Shown piece by piece: positions 47,001-57,095 of a stretch of 64,000 nt of DNA. The position numbers were made by a program, and so were the translations under genes. Position 1 is the first letter of the stretch; each line of letters starts with the position of its first letter. A model generated the notes under the pieces. That model saw nothing but the letters and a program-made list of their open reading frames with translations. It ran no database searches and was not told the DNA's origin. The DNA comes from Monocercomonoides exilis (taxonomy: Eukaryota > Preaxostyla > Oxymonadida > Polymastigidae), in contig LSRY02000003.1 of the NCBI GenBank assembly GCA_001643675.2, positions 375,001-439,000 on the forward strand, read 5' to 3'.

Positions 47001-47735
47001 ATGGAGATTGAGGTGGATTTGGAAGTGGGGATGGGATTGGTGATGGTTATGGAGAGGGGAAGGGGAAGAGGAAATGGAAGGGGAAAGGGAAGGGGAAAGG
47101 GAAAGGGAAGGGGAAGGGGAAGAAAAAAATGATGATGATGATGAGGATGAGAAAGATGAAGGAGAAGGGGAAAGAGATGGAGATGGAGAAGGGGAAGGGG
47201 AAGAGAGGGAAGAAGGAGAAAAAAGGAAGGGCTGGATGAGGGAGACGAAAGAGGAGAAAGAGGAGTGGGAGATGGAGAAGGAGGCAGGGATTGGGGAGTG
47301 GGCATGTGGGAGGAGATTGTTTGGGGTGGAGAAGAGGTGGAAGGAGAGGATGGCAGGTTGGTGGGTGGTGAGGGAGAAGTTTGTGAGGGAGAGGGAGGCA
47401 TGGGCAGAGAGGAAGAGGGGGCAGTGGAGGAGGTGGTGGTTTTTGGTGAGGGAAGGTGGGTGGATGGTGCAAGTGGAGGAGCAGATGGAGGCAGCCGAGT
47501 GGTGTTGGGCAGTGAGGAGTGGACAAGCAGCGAGAGGGATGATATTGAGATGGGTCACACACAAGGAGGCGTTGATGATATTCAGACATGTCTCAACACA
47601 TGTGATATGATTGAATCTTGCATTTCCAACGTTCTCCGCTTGCCCATTGGGGATAGTGCTTTCTATTGCTTCACCCCTGGTAAGTAAACACAACATTATA
47701 GCCAATAAAAATATTGCTGTCGAATTTCCTTTCAT
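41088..47735 (-). CDS. Receptor-like beta-helix surface protein with pseudokinase tail (gene C)
   Basis: Single-exon paralogue of gene A, 2,215 residues, minus strand. Start Met at 47735 matches that of gene A (MKGNSTAIFLLAIMLCLL, a signal peptide); an in-frame TTG nine bases upstream is not a start. Ser/Pro-rich region about 60-340, beta-helix repeats (GGALYVTC, GGALLCAYL, GGKGGGIYLDC), three Cys modules near 634, 1029 and 1378, membrane span about 1878-1908 followed by RRK, and a cytoplasmic tail with the same degenerate kinase: KAPE present, FTLGLILHEMTTGEVPL and RPTLGEVIQSL present, VAIK, HRD and DFG absent. It is about 300 residues shorter than gene A, because it has one Cys/beta-helix cassette fewer. 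The last 135 coding bases belong to the tract identical with gene D. Confidence 0.92.
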   Translation of the reverse strand: MKGNSTAIFLLAIMLCLLTRGEAIESTIPNGQAENVGNARFNHITCVETCLNIINASLCVTHLNIIPLAACPLLTAQHHSAASICSSTCTIHPPSLTKNHHLLHCPLFLSAHASLSLTNFSLTTHQPAILSFHLFSTPNNLLPHAHSPIPASFSISHSSFSSFVSLIQPFLFSPSSLSSPSPSPSPSLSPSPSSFSSSSSSSFFSSPSPSLSLSPSLSPSISSSPSPLHNHHQSHPHFQIHLNLHLSNTIFSNISSPQSHSSLPSLPSHSLNSFTSAISSSSLSSTNTNTNSIPSFSLHSSLSIHSTIFKHTHNPIDGAILPNINSPSTSLSTFNASFLHQTRSSPNAAVVHVGNESQKLKPGRLTSFDVNSHRFEWCEWNNSNGGSNHGGALYVTCTNANLTIISCSFHNSSASGEGGALLCAYLLKMNIAKSNFSSCSAAHGGAFASWGPQPNSIWTFSENVVESCFITSWCGTSWCFSIQNAQTNAQFLFSKCWCIANTGGDAAGSLTFNYPPQNKPIQFSIVECQFINNKLTNSSAYGGSGLCCTNTFSWMSGVKFITFCFFDGNSATNGRGNDVFFSGNAITQSPFENCGSTTPTQRVWNNGTADNAVYNGWLPLIAQNKIVASNGTDVDACGRPQQTPCATIEYALNGFISLLKDASLTLLSSTFVPIQTLTFSAVDTKITGNGTDATTIASSGIPQPQNSHSHSSQSTSSLSSLSSLSTSSSPDPSATSALFQQTQGSLTVSALAVAHNSTNQITPILFHLSDNSPSLNLNTTTITGTTSSSSSITTPLFFLTAGSLALNHTAITQLSLNSQSIFHLTSLTNPLTLNSSNITHITSTATPASCVLSSATSPALSLSLANCTITNINSAPQNQQTATDGGCISFASSVPANSFSVSDTIFSTCSVSEDTSSGGRGGALMIEYKDDSEVSSTTFSVTNIVFSANKASVGRDMYFVCGSFVVSVKEPLFAFMTSITQKDNSVAGHDRTEAFGDWDVDLFIFFDGFFDDTIYVDGISGVERVYCGLEKAPCLNVNCGMERLKRTLNVKEEIILSAKSSLTGCVDVSNMCIKAKTETIVEIECQREVSGSEACVLKSSSPTEMEFIGIVVPSTFNRVITSVIESSTQNGELHMKNCEMSVNGGKQNTIGYFLIKSTGKMVELDSVTISDAKSTVSLFSISPLLGTVNDQEYKVKLLNCTTEGLEIDGGEEAAVFGGSVGVGMAMNGSKIEGAVSEKSKEGGALKIVLSEGGYVSIENSSFVGCVCEDASDGGKGGGIYLDCSLNEVGFQLTEISFSGCRATVGKNMFVKSGNLVNTVKIERFAFDCSGYSNDGNAFVGEDGIYGEMDLRVFLVSLKWTVVSVSKDGHDTLGCGSGEFPCYSIDHGLLHLTSKPVRLMFIVAKSMIEGEINLEELNLSSKSRETCEVEVKSEITSEKNSLISTTGTVSLLRVNFVFDANFISSHESLISPEGGILEIVNCSLTTKQLMEGINAEFANIPFHIIKMEKGELQLDGCTISNLILQESALYLSSQLPSVIYLLTICNSTIETFLININECGQLTIKDFNTENITVEGNGESLISCLAMKKTMQLANCTMDGVSSKATKGKLMKMEDCTDMKMDSCIFDGSSNERNEKNSNTEEEMCRWDGSVVDVEKSSVLMKDTTISNSPEGGITMSGGEMTVNDGRFENNNPSIEGYPSLRRNIICSDSGTLNVMSLKGGDGLKDSTSLWILNDGCGFEGIVSERDSSFFIPVLESVEAKEETDRMKLTFKGMLLVPCNLSFSVVKKKGDEKEIEHYDFDSNEFLSEREVEGSVAKDLIGGCGDEIEVSVHVLFGNAESPSSTNSFILKNASITQPKDDERIVEGGNKNDNGNVNMIEWSLFAFIGCVAVIIILLFVIVAVVVLLRRKLREAERKAEAADSEAKQIMEKIERRRENNGGSFEMSEMPSTLLEGMTSQIPLLIDNDEEDLPEPPPMTDGEPNENDHPDLESPVPFSEDDSVSGISQSHSFNVISAKKPFREKEKKNIKTLHSVIHSVQGNFTLGTRAMDVVDGKQVVKVVAELFEHLISVDDERVEMMARQLCPYSIFVEEGNNEIYLLTEELEDEKQKEEMKRWKAPEIGNEEEEEEEEGIEQAVVFTLGLILHEMTTGEVPLSECEAEEAQEMMRDGVRPLIEGIEGEEMVELIERMWADEPDGRPTLGEVIQSLTEMAENDAE

Positions 47736-47801
47736 ATTCCACAAGATAAACGACTTCCAAACATAACAAAAATGAAAATATTAATTATGCGTGCGATCAA
47801 T
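47736..47801 (-). promoter_or_regulatory. Conserved 66-bp block upstream of receptor gene C
   Basis: Minus-strand counterpart of the block at 1839-1904: same length, four mismatches, directly abutting the ATG. Likely core promoter and/or 5' UTR of the family (inference). Confidence 0.5.
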
Positions 47802-49218
47802 TATTAAGTTATAAAATAATGATAAATATTCACAGTTTTGCATGAAAATTCGAATCATGACAAAGGATTTTATTTTCCCAAAGATTGCGTATTTCCTGTT
47901 TGTTACAGATGTGGTTTCTGCTATTAATTTATATAAGATTTTTTATTGACAATTCTTTTCTGAGCATGTATTGTTCTTGCTGTACAATGGAAAAATGATT
48001 AAAAGTTTGATTTGATTTCCCTTGAAAAGAGAATTTATTTTTTTTTTTTCTTTTTCATTTTTTGAAAATGTTTTTATGATTTAGTTCAAGCAGACATGAT
48101 AATTTTGGAGAATTAAGAAAGTGTTTTTGAATAAAAATGCTTCGCTGAATTCACCGAAAAGGCTGAAAGGGAAGAAGAAAGGATGTTTGAGATTATATTT
48201 ATTTGTTTTTGAATGAGATGAAATTTTGCATTGTTTCCAAAGCAGCAGGTGGAAAAGAATGAAAATGAATGAAAGCTTTATATCTCGTGATGCAGGGTGA
48301 CCATCGAGTTGGGAGAGCGAATTCATATGGAAAGTGCCCAGGGTGAAGGGACTGGGAAGGGAATTGGAGATGATATTTTCAGACGAAAAACAGGATATTT
48401 TTCAATGAGAAAGTTGGAATTTGAGCAAAATACATAAGTTTCACATTTTTCAGAAGAACCAGAAATCGATGCATTTGATGGATAAATGACTTCTAGAAAG
48501 GACGATTAGCGAATCAGATGAAGAAATATTTGAAAATGGAAGGAATAATGAATTTTTATTGGAGGGAAATGAGCTTTGTCAATGGAATAAAATATAGAAA
48601 ATTGCCTATAAAAATGATTAGAAGGTTTGTTGTTGTTGTTGTTGTTTTGAACTGATTATTATTTTGTTTTAAGAATGCTGAAAGAGTGAAGAATTGGATG
48701 GCTTTAAAGAAGAAAAGCCAGAAAAGCAGGAAAGGAAAAATAAAGACGGATAGATGAAATGCGAGATATTTCGAAGATGCCTGGCATTGGGCTTTGACAA
48801 AGAATTATTTTTGAGGAAAGATGATTTTTTGTGAAAGAAGGGAAGCGAAAGAAGAAAAGATGGAATGAAAAAGGAATTGCTCAATCTTTCCTATTTTTTG
48901 TTGGAGAGAGAGAAAGAATCAAATTGAAATTGTTATGAATTCAAAGGATATTATTTGCCAGAAGAAGACAAAAACCTGAAGAAGAGAATTTCAATGAATT
49001 TCTCCGTTGATATTAATTGGCTCTCAACTTCTCAATTTTCAACAATAAATAATCTCATTCAATTCATTCATTATCATCATCTTCTTCTTCTTCAAACGCA
49101 TCAACAACATTTCACACAGCCTCATCTTCATAATCTTCATTCACTTCATCTGATTAGATTGCTTTGCATTCCGCATCTGCATCAGAAATTATGAGCAAAA
49201 TAAAGAAAAAGAGCATTT
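47802..49218. other. Spacer upstream of gene C and fossil
   Basis: About 1.4 kb. The part from about 48240 to 48930 is purine-rich on the plus strand and might be unrecognisable upstream remains of the receptor fossil that follows at 49219. A short stretch near 48678-48740 reads MALKKKSQKSRKGKIKTDR before a stop after a TTTTAAG, but I could not connect it to any exon. A GTT repeat lies near 48629-48648. Confidence 0.35.
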
Positions 49219-50470
49219 TTGACCAATTGCTGTTTGAGAGACTACACTTCAACAATCGCTTCAACAACATTTGCAAAGTCTTCCATTGGCGCCTTGTCTG
49301 TTGTCGAAGGAGATGCGCAATGGACAAACGATACATTTGCTGGAAACACAATTAAATCTTCAGAATTCAGTTCTGTTCAGAGGAATGTTATGTGCGAGAA
49401 TGGGGAGATCATGTTGATCTAATTTATTCAGATTCTGGAAAAGAGCCCCTGAAACAATGAGTAATGGAGAATATGATGAACTTTGGATTCAGAGCAATGA
49501 ATTTATAATAAAAGGAATAGCGGATTTGGAACTGTACGAAGGATGCAATTCGAATGAGAAAGAGCTTCGTGAATTTCCGCAAAAAACATATCTTTTTTGC
49601 AGGCCACATATTTCAACCGTTTCTCGAAGTGAAGAAGGAGACAAGATAATTATAAAGTTTTTTGGAAGAAATCTTCTTCCTTGCCTTGTTTCGTATGAGC
49701 TCTTTTCATTGATGATGACTGGCTCAACCTCAGAAAAACAGGTTTTAAGGTTTTTATTCGTTTCATGTGCGTTTATGAGCCAAGATAAAATTGTAATTGA
49801 AAAGTCAAAATCTCTACTTGATTCTGCTGTTTGTGATCAAGGTTTATCGATCTATGTACAAGCAGTACTGAAATTAAGAGAAGACTCTTTTGATAATTTG
49901 TATTAGAAAGACACTGTGTGGCTAAAACAAAAAGTATTCATTAAAGAGTAGATAACCTTTAAATCAGAGTGAAGATAGTTCAAAAGCTTCTGCAATCACA
50001 TTACCTTGGTGGATTATTATTGCCATTGCGGTTGAGGAACTTATTGTTGTGACTGTAATTACAGCGATTGTGATTCATTAGAAGAAGCATACAAATTAAT
50101 TGCTCAGAGCTGAATCAGATGGAATGCGTTATGAAATCTTGATTTAGGAGACAAAGCATACTGCAGCAAAAAATTCTCTTGGAATGAAGTGAATTCAGAG
50201 AAAAAATCATTTGCAAAAGAAAATGAACCATCAACAATTCTACAGATTGTTCATTCAACCAAAGGCGGAGGTTGAGAAATGAATAACAAGCATTGTGAAA
50301 ATTGTCATTAAATTCGATGTGCTTGCCTGAATGTTTAGAAGAGCCAAACAACAATTCGAAAAATGATAAGTTTTTGTACTTTCTTAATGCTTTTTCAAAC
50401 AAAATTAACCGATTGAAGGCTTTTGTTAAAAATTTTAAAGAAGATATTAAAAACATAAAAATGATTGAAA
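49219..50470 (+). pseudogene. Eroded fossil of the receptor family
   Basis: Several disconnected plus-strand pieces follow the C-terminal order of genes A and C. 49219-49420: GALSVVEGDAQWTNDTFAGN, QRNVMCENGEI, matching the last beta-helix turns and the RRNIICSDSG region. 49457-49906: LYEGCNSNEKELREF, FCRPHISTVSRSEEGDKI, FFGRNLLPCLVSYELF, matching the stretch before the membrane. About 49987-50080: PWWIIIAIAVEELIVVTVIT, the membrane span. About 50203-50270: FAKENEPSTILQIVHSTKGG, matching the start of the pseudokinase region. The pieces are split by stops and frame changes and the 66-bp start block and 3' flank are not seen. Identity is low, so this is an old copy. Confidence 0.6.
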
Positions 50471-50596
50471 TCATAATATAACTCGCAATTTGCTTACAAA
50501 AAGACTTGAAGTGTTGATATTTGATAAATAATAGTTAATAATTCGGATCAAATCAACATTTTTTATTTGAAAAAATTTCAACGACCCTTGACCTAA

Positions 50597-51613
50597 ATGA
50601 AAAAAAACAAGAAGTTACCTTCAAATACAATTTATGATGATGACGATGTCGAGGGCCGTGATTCTTATAAATTCAATTTGTACAAACAATCAAAAATGAA
50701 AGATCTTTCTTCGTTTTATCCTTTTCATTGCATTTATATTGCAGGAAATGATAAGCGCGGAAATCCTGTGGTAGTTATTCAAGCACATACAATTCCAACG
50801 TCAACGGAGAAAACCTTGTTGTTTTATTTTTTTTATGAGAAAATATTTAACATAGTTTGTAATTCGCATTTTAAGATTTTTTTCTCAAATCTGAATTTGC
50901 GTTGCATATATAAATTTACTAATGAAAGGCATTTAGACCATTCTCGATTTTTTTAACGCAGTATTTTCAAAATGCAAGTTACTCATTTTCAATCTCAGAT
51001 TTGTCATTGTTTTACAAAAAGCTTCCATCTTCCGCCAAGCAATCAGTGGCAAATATTTTTATTCTTGGAAGTAGCTCTTCACTTTTCTCAACAAATCCGA
51101 TTTTAAAACTTTTTTTACCTGCTGACTTCAAATCAAAACTTCATTTTTTTGAATTTGCCAATGAATTGGATCAGATAATTGCACCAGAAGAATTGAGACT
51201 TGCTAATTGTGTGTATTGGATGACCAATGAAAAAATGGCAAGGAAAACACATTGGGTTCAAATGAAAGCAAATCACATCGAACAACGCTCCTCATTATAT
51301 AACATTAACATCTCTTATTTAAGTGGATTGGAAATGGATTTTTCTCTAGTAAGCACGAATGAATTTATTCCGTTTATTATTTTCTCGATTATGAATGGAT
51401 TTATGCGCTCAAAAGGTATTACCTAACTTCTTTTTTTTTTTTTTTTAAATGTGATAAATTTTACTTTTTTTAAAAGCTGTTTTATATCCTCATTTATTCC
51501 TGTGCGCTCCGTGCATCCCTCATGAATTTCAGTTGCTGGAACTCTATTCAAAGACTACAGACATAATGTTCAACGGTTTGATCATTCAAATTAATAAATA
51601 CAAAGTTTCATAA
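50597..51613 (+). CDS. CRAL-TRIO (Sec14-like) protein with RhoGAP-like C-terminus, ARHGAP1-like
   Basis: Start Met 50597. First exon: acidic/basic leader, then IYIAGNDKRGNPVVVIQAHT, the usual opening of the CRAL-TRIO domain in ARHGAP1/GDAP2-type proteins. A later exon from 50962 (after AACGCAG) gives YFQNASYSFSISDLSLFYKK, LPSSAKQSVANIFILGSS, LKLFLPADFKSKLHFFEF and IIAPEELRLANCV, matching the second half of that domain. The donor between the two (near 50852 or later) is not resolved; a simple GT in phase would drop about eight residues. Next comes NINISYLSGLEMDFSL and FIPFIIFSIMNGFMRSK, like the first helices of RhoGAP, then a GT-AG intron (51416-51476) and a last exon to TAA 51613. The RhoGAP part stops early and shows no GxFR arginine finger. 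It may be a lipid-binding Rho regulator that no longer stimulates GTPase, or a gene in decay. Confidence 0.6.
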
Positions 51614-51660
51614 ATTGATATTTTTCACACACATATTCAAAAAATAAATAAATAAATAAA

Positions 51661-51845
51661 TCACAAACTATTTAAATGCACACAAACAACCTGCTTTTTT
51701 TCTGCCTCTACCAATTCCTTCAACAGATCCATTGCACACGCTGCCTCCAAAAGTGCCAGTAACACTCTGCATATACCTTCTGTGCACAACATTGCAGCAC
51801 GTTGAGCCGAAGCTCGTTCCGCTTCACAGCGCCGTTGCGATTGTT
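51661..51845 (-). pseudogene. Minus-strand coding-like fragment
   Basis: The minus frame reads RRCEAERASAQRAAMLCTEG then ICRVLLALLEAACAMDLLKE and LVEAEKKQVV before a stop at 51661. This is typical amphipathic helix composition and GC-rich, unlike the plus-strand reading of the same bases. It sits back to back with the plus-strand coiled-coil gene that begins at 51852. It looks like the last exon of a gene whose upstream part is missing, perhaps cut by an inversion. The family is unknown. Confidence 0.3.
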
Positions 51846-51851
51846 GAAGGG

Positions 51852-54800
51852 ATGGCCATAGGGCGGCTGAGAGAGAAGAAGCGGATTGTGAAGGAAGTGC
51901 GCAAGAGAGAGAAGGAAATCCTGAGAAAAGCCGAGGAGCTGAAACGCCTGGAGGAGCGTGCATTTAGACAGTGGAAGGAAGAGAAGAAGAGGGCGAAGCA
52001 GAAGGAGAAAGAGAGAAAGCTCCTCAACGCCCTCAAGAATGCCCTCCGCGAAGCAGCAGCGATGCGCGGCGTCGATCCGCAGAAAGAGGCAGCTGCTGCA
52101 GAAAGGGCGAAGACGATAAGAGAGCAGCTGCAGAAGAAGCTTGCGCAGCGGAAGCAGCACGAGGCAGAAACAGGGTATGTGAGCAGATACACAGAGCGAA
52201 TGAAGAGCCGGGCAGACGCAACAGCTGAAGCAGCAGAAGCAGAAGCAGCTGCTGCGGTGGTGGTGGCAGAGGAGCAGCGGATGCCGCCGAAGGAAAGGAT
52301 GCTATTTGACAGGGAGATGAAGAAGTACATTGAAAGATTTGAGATTGCAAGGAGCATTGTGCACTCAGAAACCGCGTCTTCGACGTTTTCTGAGAGAAGC
52401 GAAAGAAAAGAGCGGAAGAACGAGAAAGAGAAAAAGAGATTCAAAGCCAAGATTGTGAAAAACTCTTCAAACAGCAACAAAAAACGGAGTAAGTTTGAAG
52501 AGCAGCAGAGGGAAGACTTCGACGTTCTGAATGAAATGGAGGCGATGATCAACGTTGATGGCGATGCTGCCACCGACGACGAGATCACACTGGACGCATC
52601 GATGGAGCTGCTGAACTCAATAAACAACAGAGAGAAGTTTCTGAGAAGCTTGGCTGCCCAGCCGATGATCACGAGCCAAGGGTTTGTTCCTCCAGCGCTT
52701 TCGATGTTTCCGTCTGCTGCAGAAGAGGACAGATTTATGCAGGCTATTGCCACGTGCAGTGAGCTGTGTGGAAGGAATCCTTCTTCTTCTTCTTTGTATT
52801 CTTCGTCATCGTCGTCATCATCATCATCAACCTCTTCCTTTAGCAAGCGGAAGAGGAAGAAAAGAGGGAAGCGGCAGCGTTTGAAGAGGAAAGTGGAGAA
52901 GCAAGAGATCGAAGAGGTGGTGAGCGGGTCAGAGCTGGGTGTGTGTCTGGTGAACTACATTTCGCAGCTTGGAGAAGCCGTTCTGTCGCTTCCTGTAGCT
53001 CATCTGGCAACGCTGCAGATGGTGATGATTCTACTGGGGGAGGTGTGGGGCAACGAGGAGGAGATGCAGAAGAGGGTGGAAGAGATGGTGTTTGGAGATG
53101 GAGAGAGGAAGCAGAAGGAGAGAGAAAGAGAGAGGGAGAGGGAGAGGGAAAGAGAGAAGGATGCAGAAGAGGTGGAGAAGGAAGTGGGAATGGAAGTGAA
53201 GTTTACGGCAGCTGATATCACGTGGCTAGTGTGCTTGATGAAGAGAAGGAAGTTGGAAGAGGAATTTGAAAAGCAGAAAGAAGAGAGCATAAGAAAGAAG
53301 ATGGAGGAAGATCAAAAGCTGTTGAAGGAAGAGGAGGAGAAGAGGAGGAAGGAGCAGGAGGAGAAGAAGGAGAGAGCTAAAGAAGAAAAAAGAAGATTGA
53401 AAGAAGAAAGGGAAAGAGAAGAGAAAGAGAAAGAAAGAAGAGAAAGAGAAGAAAGAGGAGAAGAAGTTGAGAAAGAAACAGAAGAAGGAATTGACGAGGA
53501 AGATGAAGTTGATGGAATCAGCAGGTCACAAAATGAAAATCAGAATGTTGCAAAGAATGAGAATGGAACTCAAGAAGAAGCAAACATTTGTTGTGAAGTT
53601 ATTCATCAAAGGACGAATGAAAAGGTGATTGAAGAAGAAGAAGAAGCAGAGAAAGTTGTCAAAGTGGAAGAGACAAGAGAAGAAGCTGAACAAATAGAAC
53701 AACAACAAGAAGAAGCACAATCAACTCAGCCTCCTCAGAACATTTCTTCTTCTTCTGAACCATCCTCCTCCGCCTTCCCAACCCTCGTTGAAGACTTCGC
53801 CATTCCTCCCATTTACTTCCCTCCTCCTTCGCTCAAAACGAACATGGCTCTGTTTCCTGATGTGTTTCCTGCGCTGCATGCATTGGCGCTCACATACATT
53901 CCATACATCTTCCCTCCACCGGCTGAAGTGGCTGCTGCTCTTCTGGGGAAGATGAGGGACTGTGTGATGGTGATGAGGAGGATGAGCGGGGCAAGGAGGA
54001 AGAGAGAGGCAGAGGCGAGAAGAGTGGTGAGTGAGAAGATTGAGGAGCAGAAGAAGAGAAAAGAAGAGGCGCAGAGGAAGGCGGATGAGAAAGTGGAGGA
54101 GAAGAAGAAGATGAATGAGGTGGTTGAGATGATAAGGAAGATGGTTGTTGGAGGAAAGGAAGATGAAGGGAATGAGGAAAGAAAAGAAGATTCACGTGGA
54201 AATGGAGTAGATGCAGATGAAGTTGTTGAAAAGGATACACAAAAAACGGAAATTGAGAGAAAAAGCAAGGAAGGAGAACAGTTGGATAAAGAGACCAACG
54301 ATGGAATTTTCACAAAAAGCTTTTTCAAAGTCAATAATAAAGATGGTAATACATCTTCGAAAAATTGTAAGAAAATTGATAATGATGAAAAACAGAAGCT
54401 TAATCAATCTTCCTCCTCCTTCTCCTCTTCTTCTTCCACATCGCATCTCCCCATTGACTTCACTCAGCCCGCCGACATTATTGTCAACTCCCTTCTCCAT
54501 CAGTTCCACAACCCATCTGAAGCTCTCACAGCTGCCGAGTCTTCATTCATTTCAATCAGCCGAGAAAGCACATTTCTGTCTGAGCAACTGCTTTCTGAAG
54601 AGAAATTGCTGTTTCGTCTGTTTTCTGAAGAGCGCTTCCGAAAGCGTGCAGTTGAGAGAGAGACGGAGAAGATCAGCCAGCTGGAGAGGATGATGCAGAA
54701 GGATGGCTCGTTTGGCAATATCGATGCGATCTTCAATGAAAACTCGCCGTTTGTCGATGCGGTGCTGCTGATGGACAGGCAGACGAAGGAGAAAGGAGGA

Positions 54801-57095
54801 AGTGGAGGAGAAGGAAAGAAGGAGTTGAAAAACAAAGGAGAGAAAGGAGAGAGAAAAGAAAAAGAGAAGAAGAAAGATGAGAAATTAAATGGGAAAACAG
54901 GATTCAATGAGATGTCATTGGCTGATCGGGAAGAAGAGAATGTGAATGTGAAAGGAAAAGCTTATCAACAATCAGTTGTGTCAACATCTTTGATGGATGA
55001 AGATGCTTCAACTTGCTCATCGCCTGAATCAACTGGATCAACTGGATCAGCTGCATCTTCTTCTGCTTCCTCTTCTTCTTCTATTTTTGCTTCTGCTTCA
55101 GCTTCCTCCTCCTCTCCTTCTTCCTCTCCTTCTTCCTCTTCAACCAGCCAGACCTGCGTCTCTGGTGTCAGTGACTACGCATCCATGTCTCCTCCGCCTT
55201 GTCTGCCAACACTCGCTGAGCTGACTGAGTTTGTGACTGAGTCGCTCACATTCGCCCTGGGCATCTTCATCTCGTCGTGGTTTGAGGTCAGAGGAGAGGC
55301 CTCGAGGCTGATGAAGCATCACCCGCCTTATGTGTGTTGAATGAGATGGAGTGGAATGAGTGATTTGTTATTCTTGTTGTTTTTTTTTTTATTATATGGA
55401 TAGAAATGGATGGGAATTATTTTGAAGACTAGCCACTTTATTTATAATTTATGATTTTAATTCTTATTTTGAATGCTTTCTTTGATTTTTATTCGTCACA
55501 TTTCTTATTTATTTGCTTTCTTCTATATTTTTTCATTTTTTGTGATTCCAATTATTTCCCACTTTGTCGTCCTCACTATTATATCATTATCTCCTTCTAC
55601 ATCCCTCTTTCTCCATTTCTCTCTCTCTCTCTCTCTCTCTCTCTATTTCTATTTCTATCTCTATCTCTATCTCCAGCGAGCAAACTTCCCCTCTCTGATC
55701 CCCCTCACCCTCATCCCTTACATCCACACTTCTCTCCTTTCTGCTATTCGGCGCCGGCGTCCTTTGACCACAGCTCCTCTCACGTTGCAATCAGCACTCA
55801 CAAAAAGCTCCTTCGCCACTCCACTCACAGTCAGCACATCCATTTTGGACTCTTCTTCCTTCGCCTCCTTCTCTGCCTCTGACTTTGTCTCTTCTCCGGC
55901 CCAACCTCCACAAAAGCCTAAGGCACAATCAGCATTGCAGTTGCAGTCACAGACGCAAACACATTCTTCTCAAATGGTTCGCTCTGCTTCTTCTGTTTCG
56001 CCTTCTCTTCGCTCGCCTTTCGCAAAGGCCTCGGCCAGTTCGTATTCACATCTAGGTGCTTCATCATCGTCATCATCATCATCATCATCATCTTCTTCTT
56101 CTTCTTCAAACTACACATTGCTTTCAGCCACACAACCAGAATCACTCGAAGATGATGCAACATCATCAGCTGGGAAATTAAATTCCGCTTCAGCTGGAGT
56201 TAACAGCACTTCATCATCATCTTCTTCTTCCTCAACTTCTCAGAAATCTCATCCTCAGCTTCCATCTTCCAATACAACACCTTCTCCTTCACCTCGCCTC
56301 AAGACACAAACCACCTCCTGTTCTATTTTGATGCCCCATTCACACACAAAGACTTCATCCCCTGATCTTTACTTGGCCAAATCTGGTGTCTCATTGCAAT
56401 CCCTTGCTCTTTCCTATATTTCCTCCACTTTCTATGAATTCTACGTGTTCAAGTCCTTTTCCGCGAAGCCGCTCCCGTTTTTCCCCTTTTCAGCGCATGT
56501 CAGTTCTGTTTCTCCTTATCTTCTTTTTTCACCGGCAGTTGTGAAGATGCTGAATGAAGCAGTGGAATCTGCGAAGGAGGCAAGACTGAAAGCAGAACAA
56601 GAGGAAGAGCAGAGGAGGAAGAAGAGGAAGAAGCGGAAGGAGAGTCAGGAGTCGAGCAATGCTGATGGATTAAGGAAGTCGAAAGAAAGAGAAAGAGAAG
56701 AAAGAGATGAAAGTTCGCTCTCCAATTCCAGTTCAAGTGAGAGCAGTGTTAGCATTTGGTTTAAAAGTGACAGAGAGAAAGAGGAAATGGAAGATGGAGG
56801 AGAAGGAGAAGAAGAAGGGAGAGAAGGAGATGAAGAAGAAGAAGAAGAAGAAGAAGACGATGATTCAGAGGAAAGCTATGCAGAATCAGAAAATGTAGTT
56901 TCTCGCAGGATTGAAGTAGAGTTGGAAGAGAAAAACAGATTGAATGTTTCGTATTTTGATAGAGAAGAAGAAGAAGTGAAGGAAAAAGTTGTGCAACGTG
57001 AAGAAATAATTTTGATAGACGAGGAACAGAAAAAAGCGATTGAGCAGAAAAGATTGGACCGAAAGTGGATGAAGATGTCTGGTTATTATCCTTGA
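51852..57095 (+). CDS. Large charged coiled-coil protein
   Basis: Exon 1 from Met 51852; its end is either 55286 (before GTCAGA) or 55331 (before GTGTGT), both phase 0. Exon 2 is 55677-57095, after CTATCTCCAG. Product about 1,615-1,632 residues. It opens with a basic coiled coil (VKEVRKREKEILRKAEELKR), then helical islands (EQRMPPKERMLFDREMKKYI; YISQLGEAVLSLPVAHLATL) and long Glu/Lys/Arg coils. Two regions look alike: LALTYIPYIFPPPAEVAAAL before a charged coil in exon 1 and LALSYISSTFYEFYVFKSF, FSPAVVKMLNEAVESAKEAR before a charged coil in exon 2, so a module seems duplicated. Ser homopolymers lie between. The frame is open upstream to about 51660 but without a Met, so an earlier exon is possible. 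A cytoskeletal or scaffold role is likely; no named family is recognised. Confidence 0.7.
55615..55676 (+). repeat. (CT)n and (TCTATT/TCTATC)n tract ending in a 3' splice site
   Basis: Pure pyrimidine-plus-A microsatellite filling the last 60 bases of the intron of the coiled-coil gene, ending in CTCCAG at 55676. Confidence 0.85.

Noticed and set aside
51732-51851. Upstream start of the coiled-coil gene at 51732
   Set aside because: It begins at a TTG and the leader (KVPVTLCIYLLCTTLQ) lacks the character of the rest; the same bases look coding on the other strand. First Met is 51852.
55473-55676. ORF start at 55473 giving a hydrophobic leader to the second half of the coiled-coil gene
   Set aside because: The leader is the translated (CT)n intron. 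The acceptor CTCCAG at 55676 joins in phase to the upstream exon.
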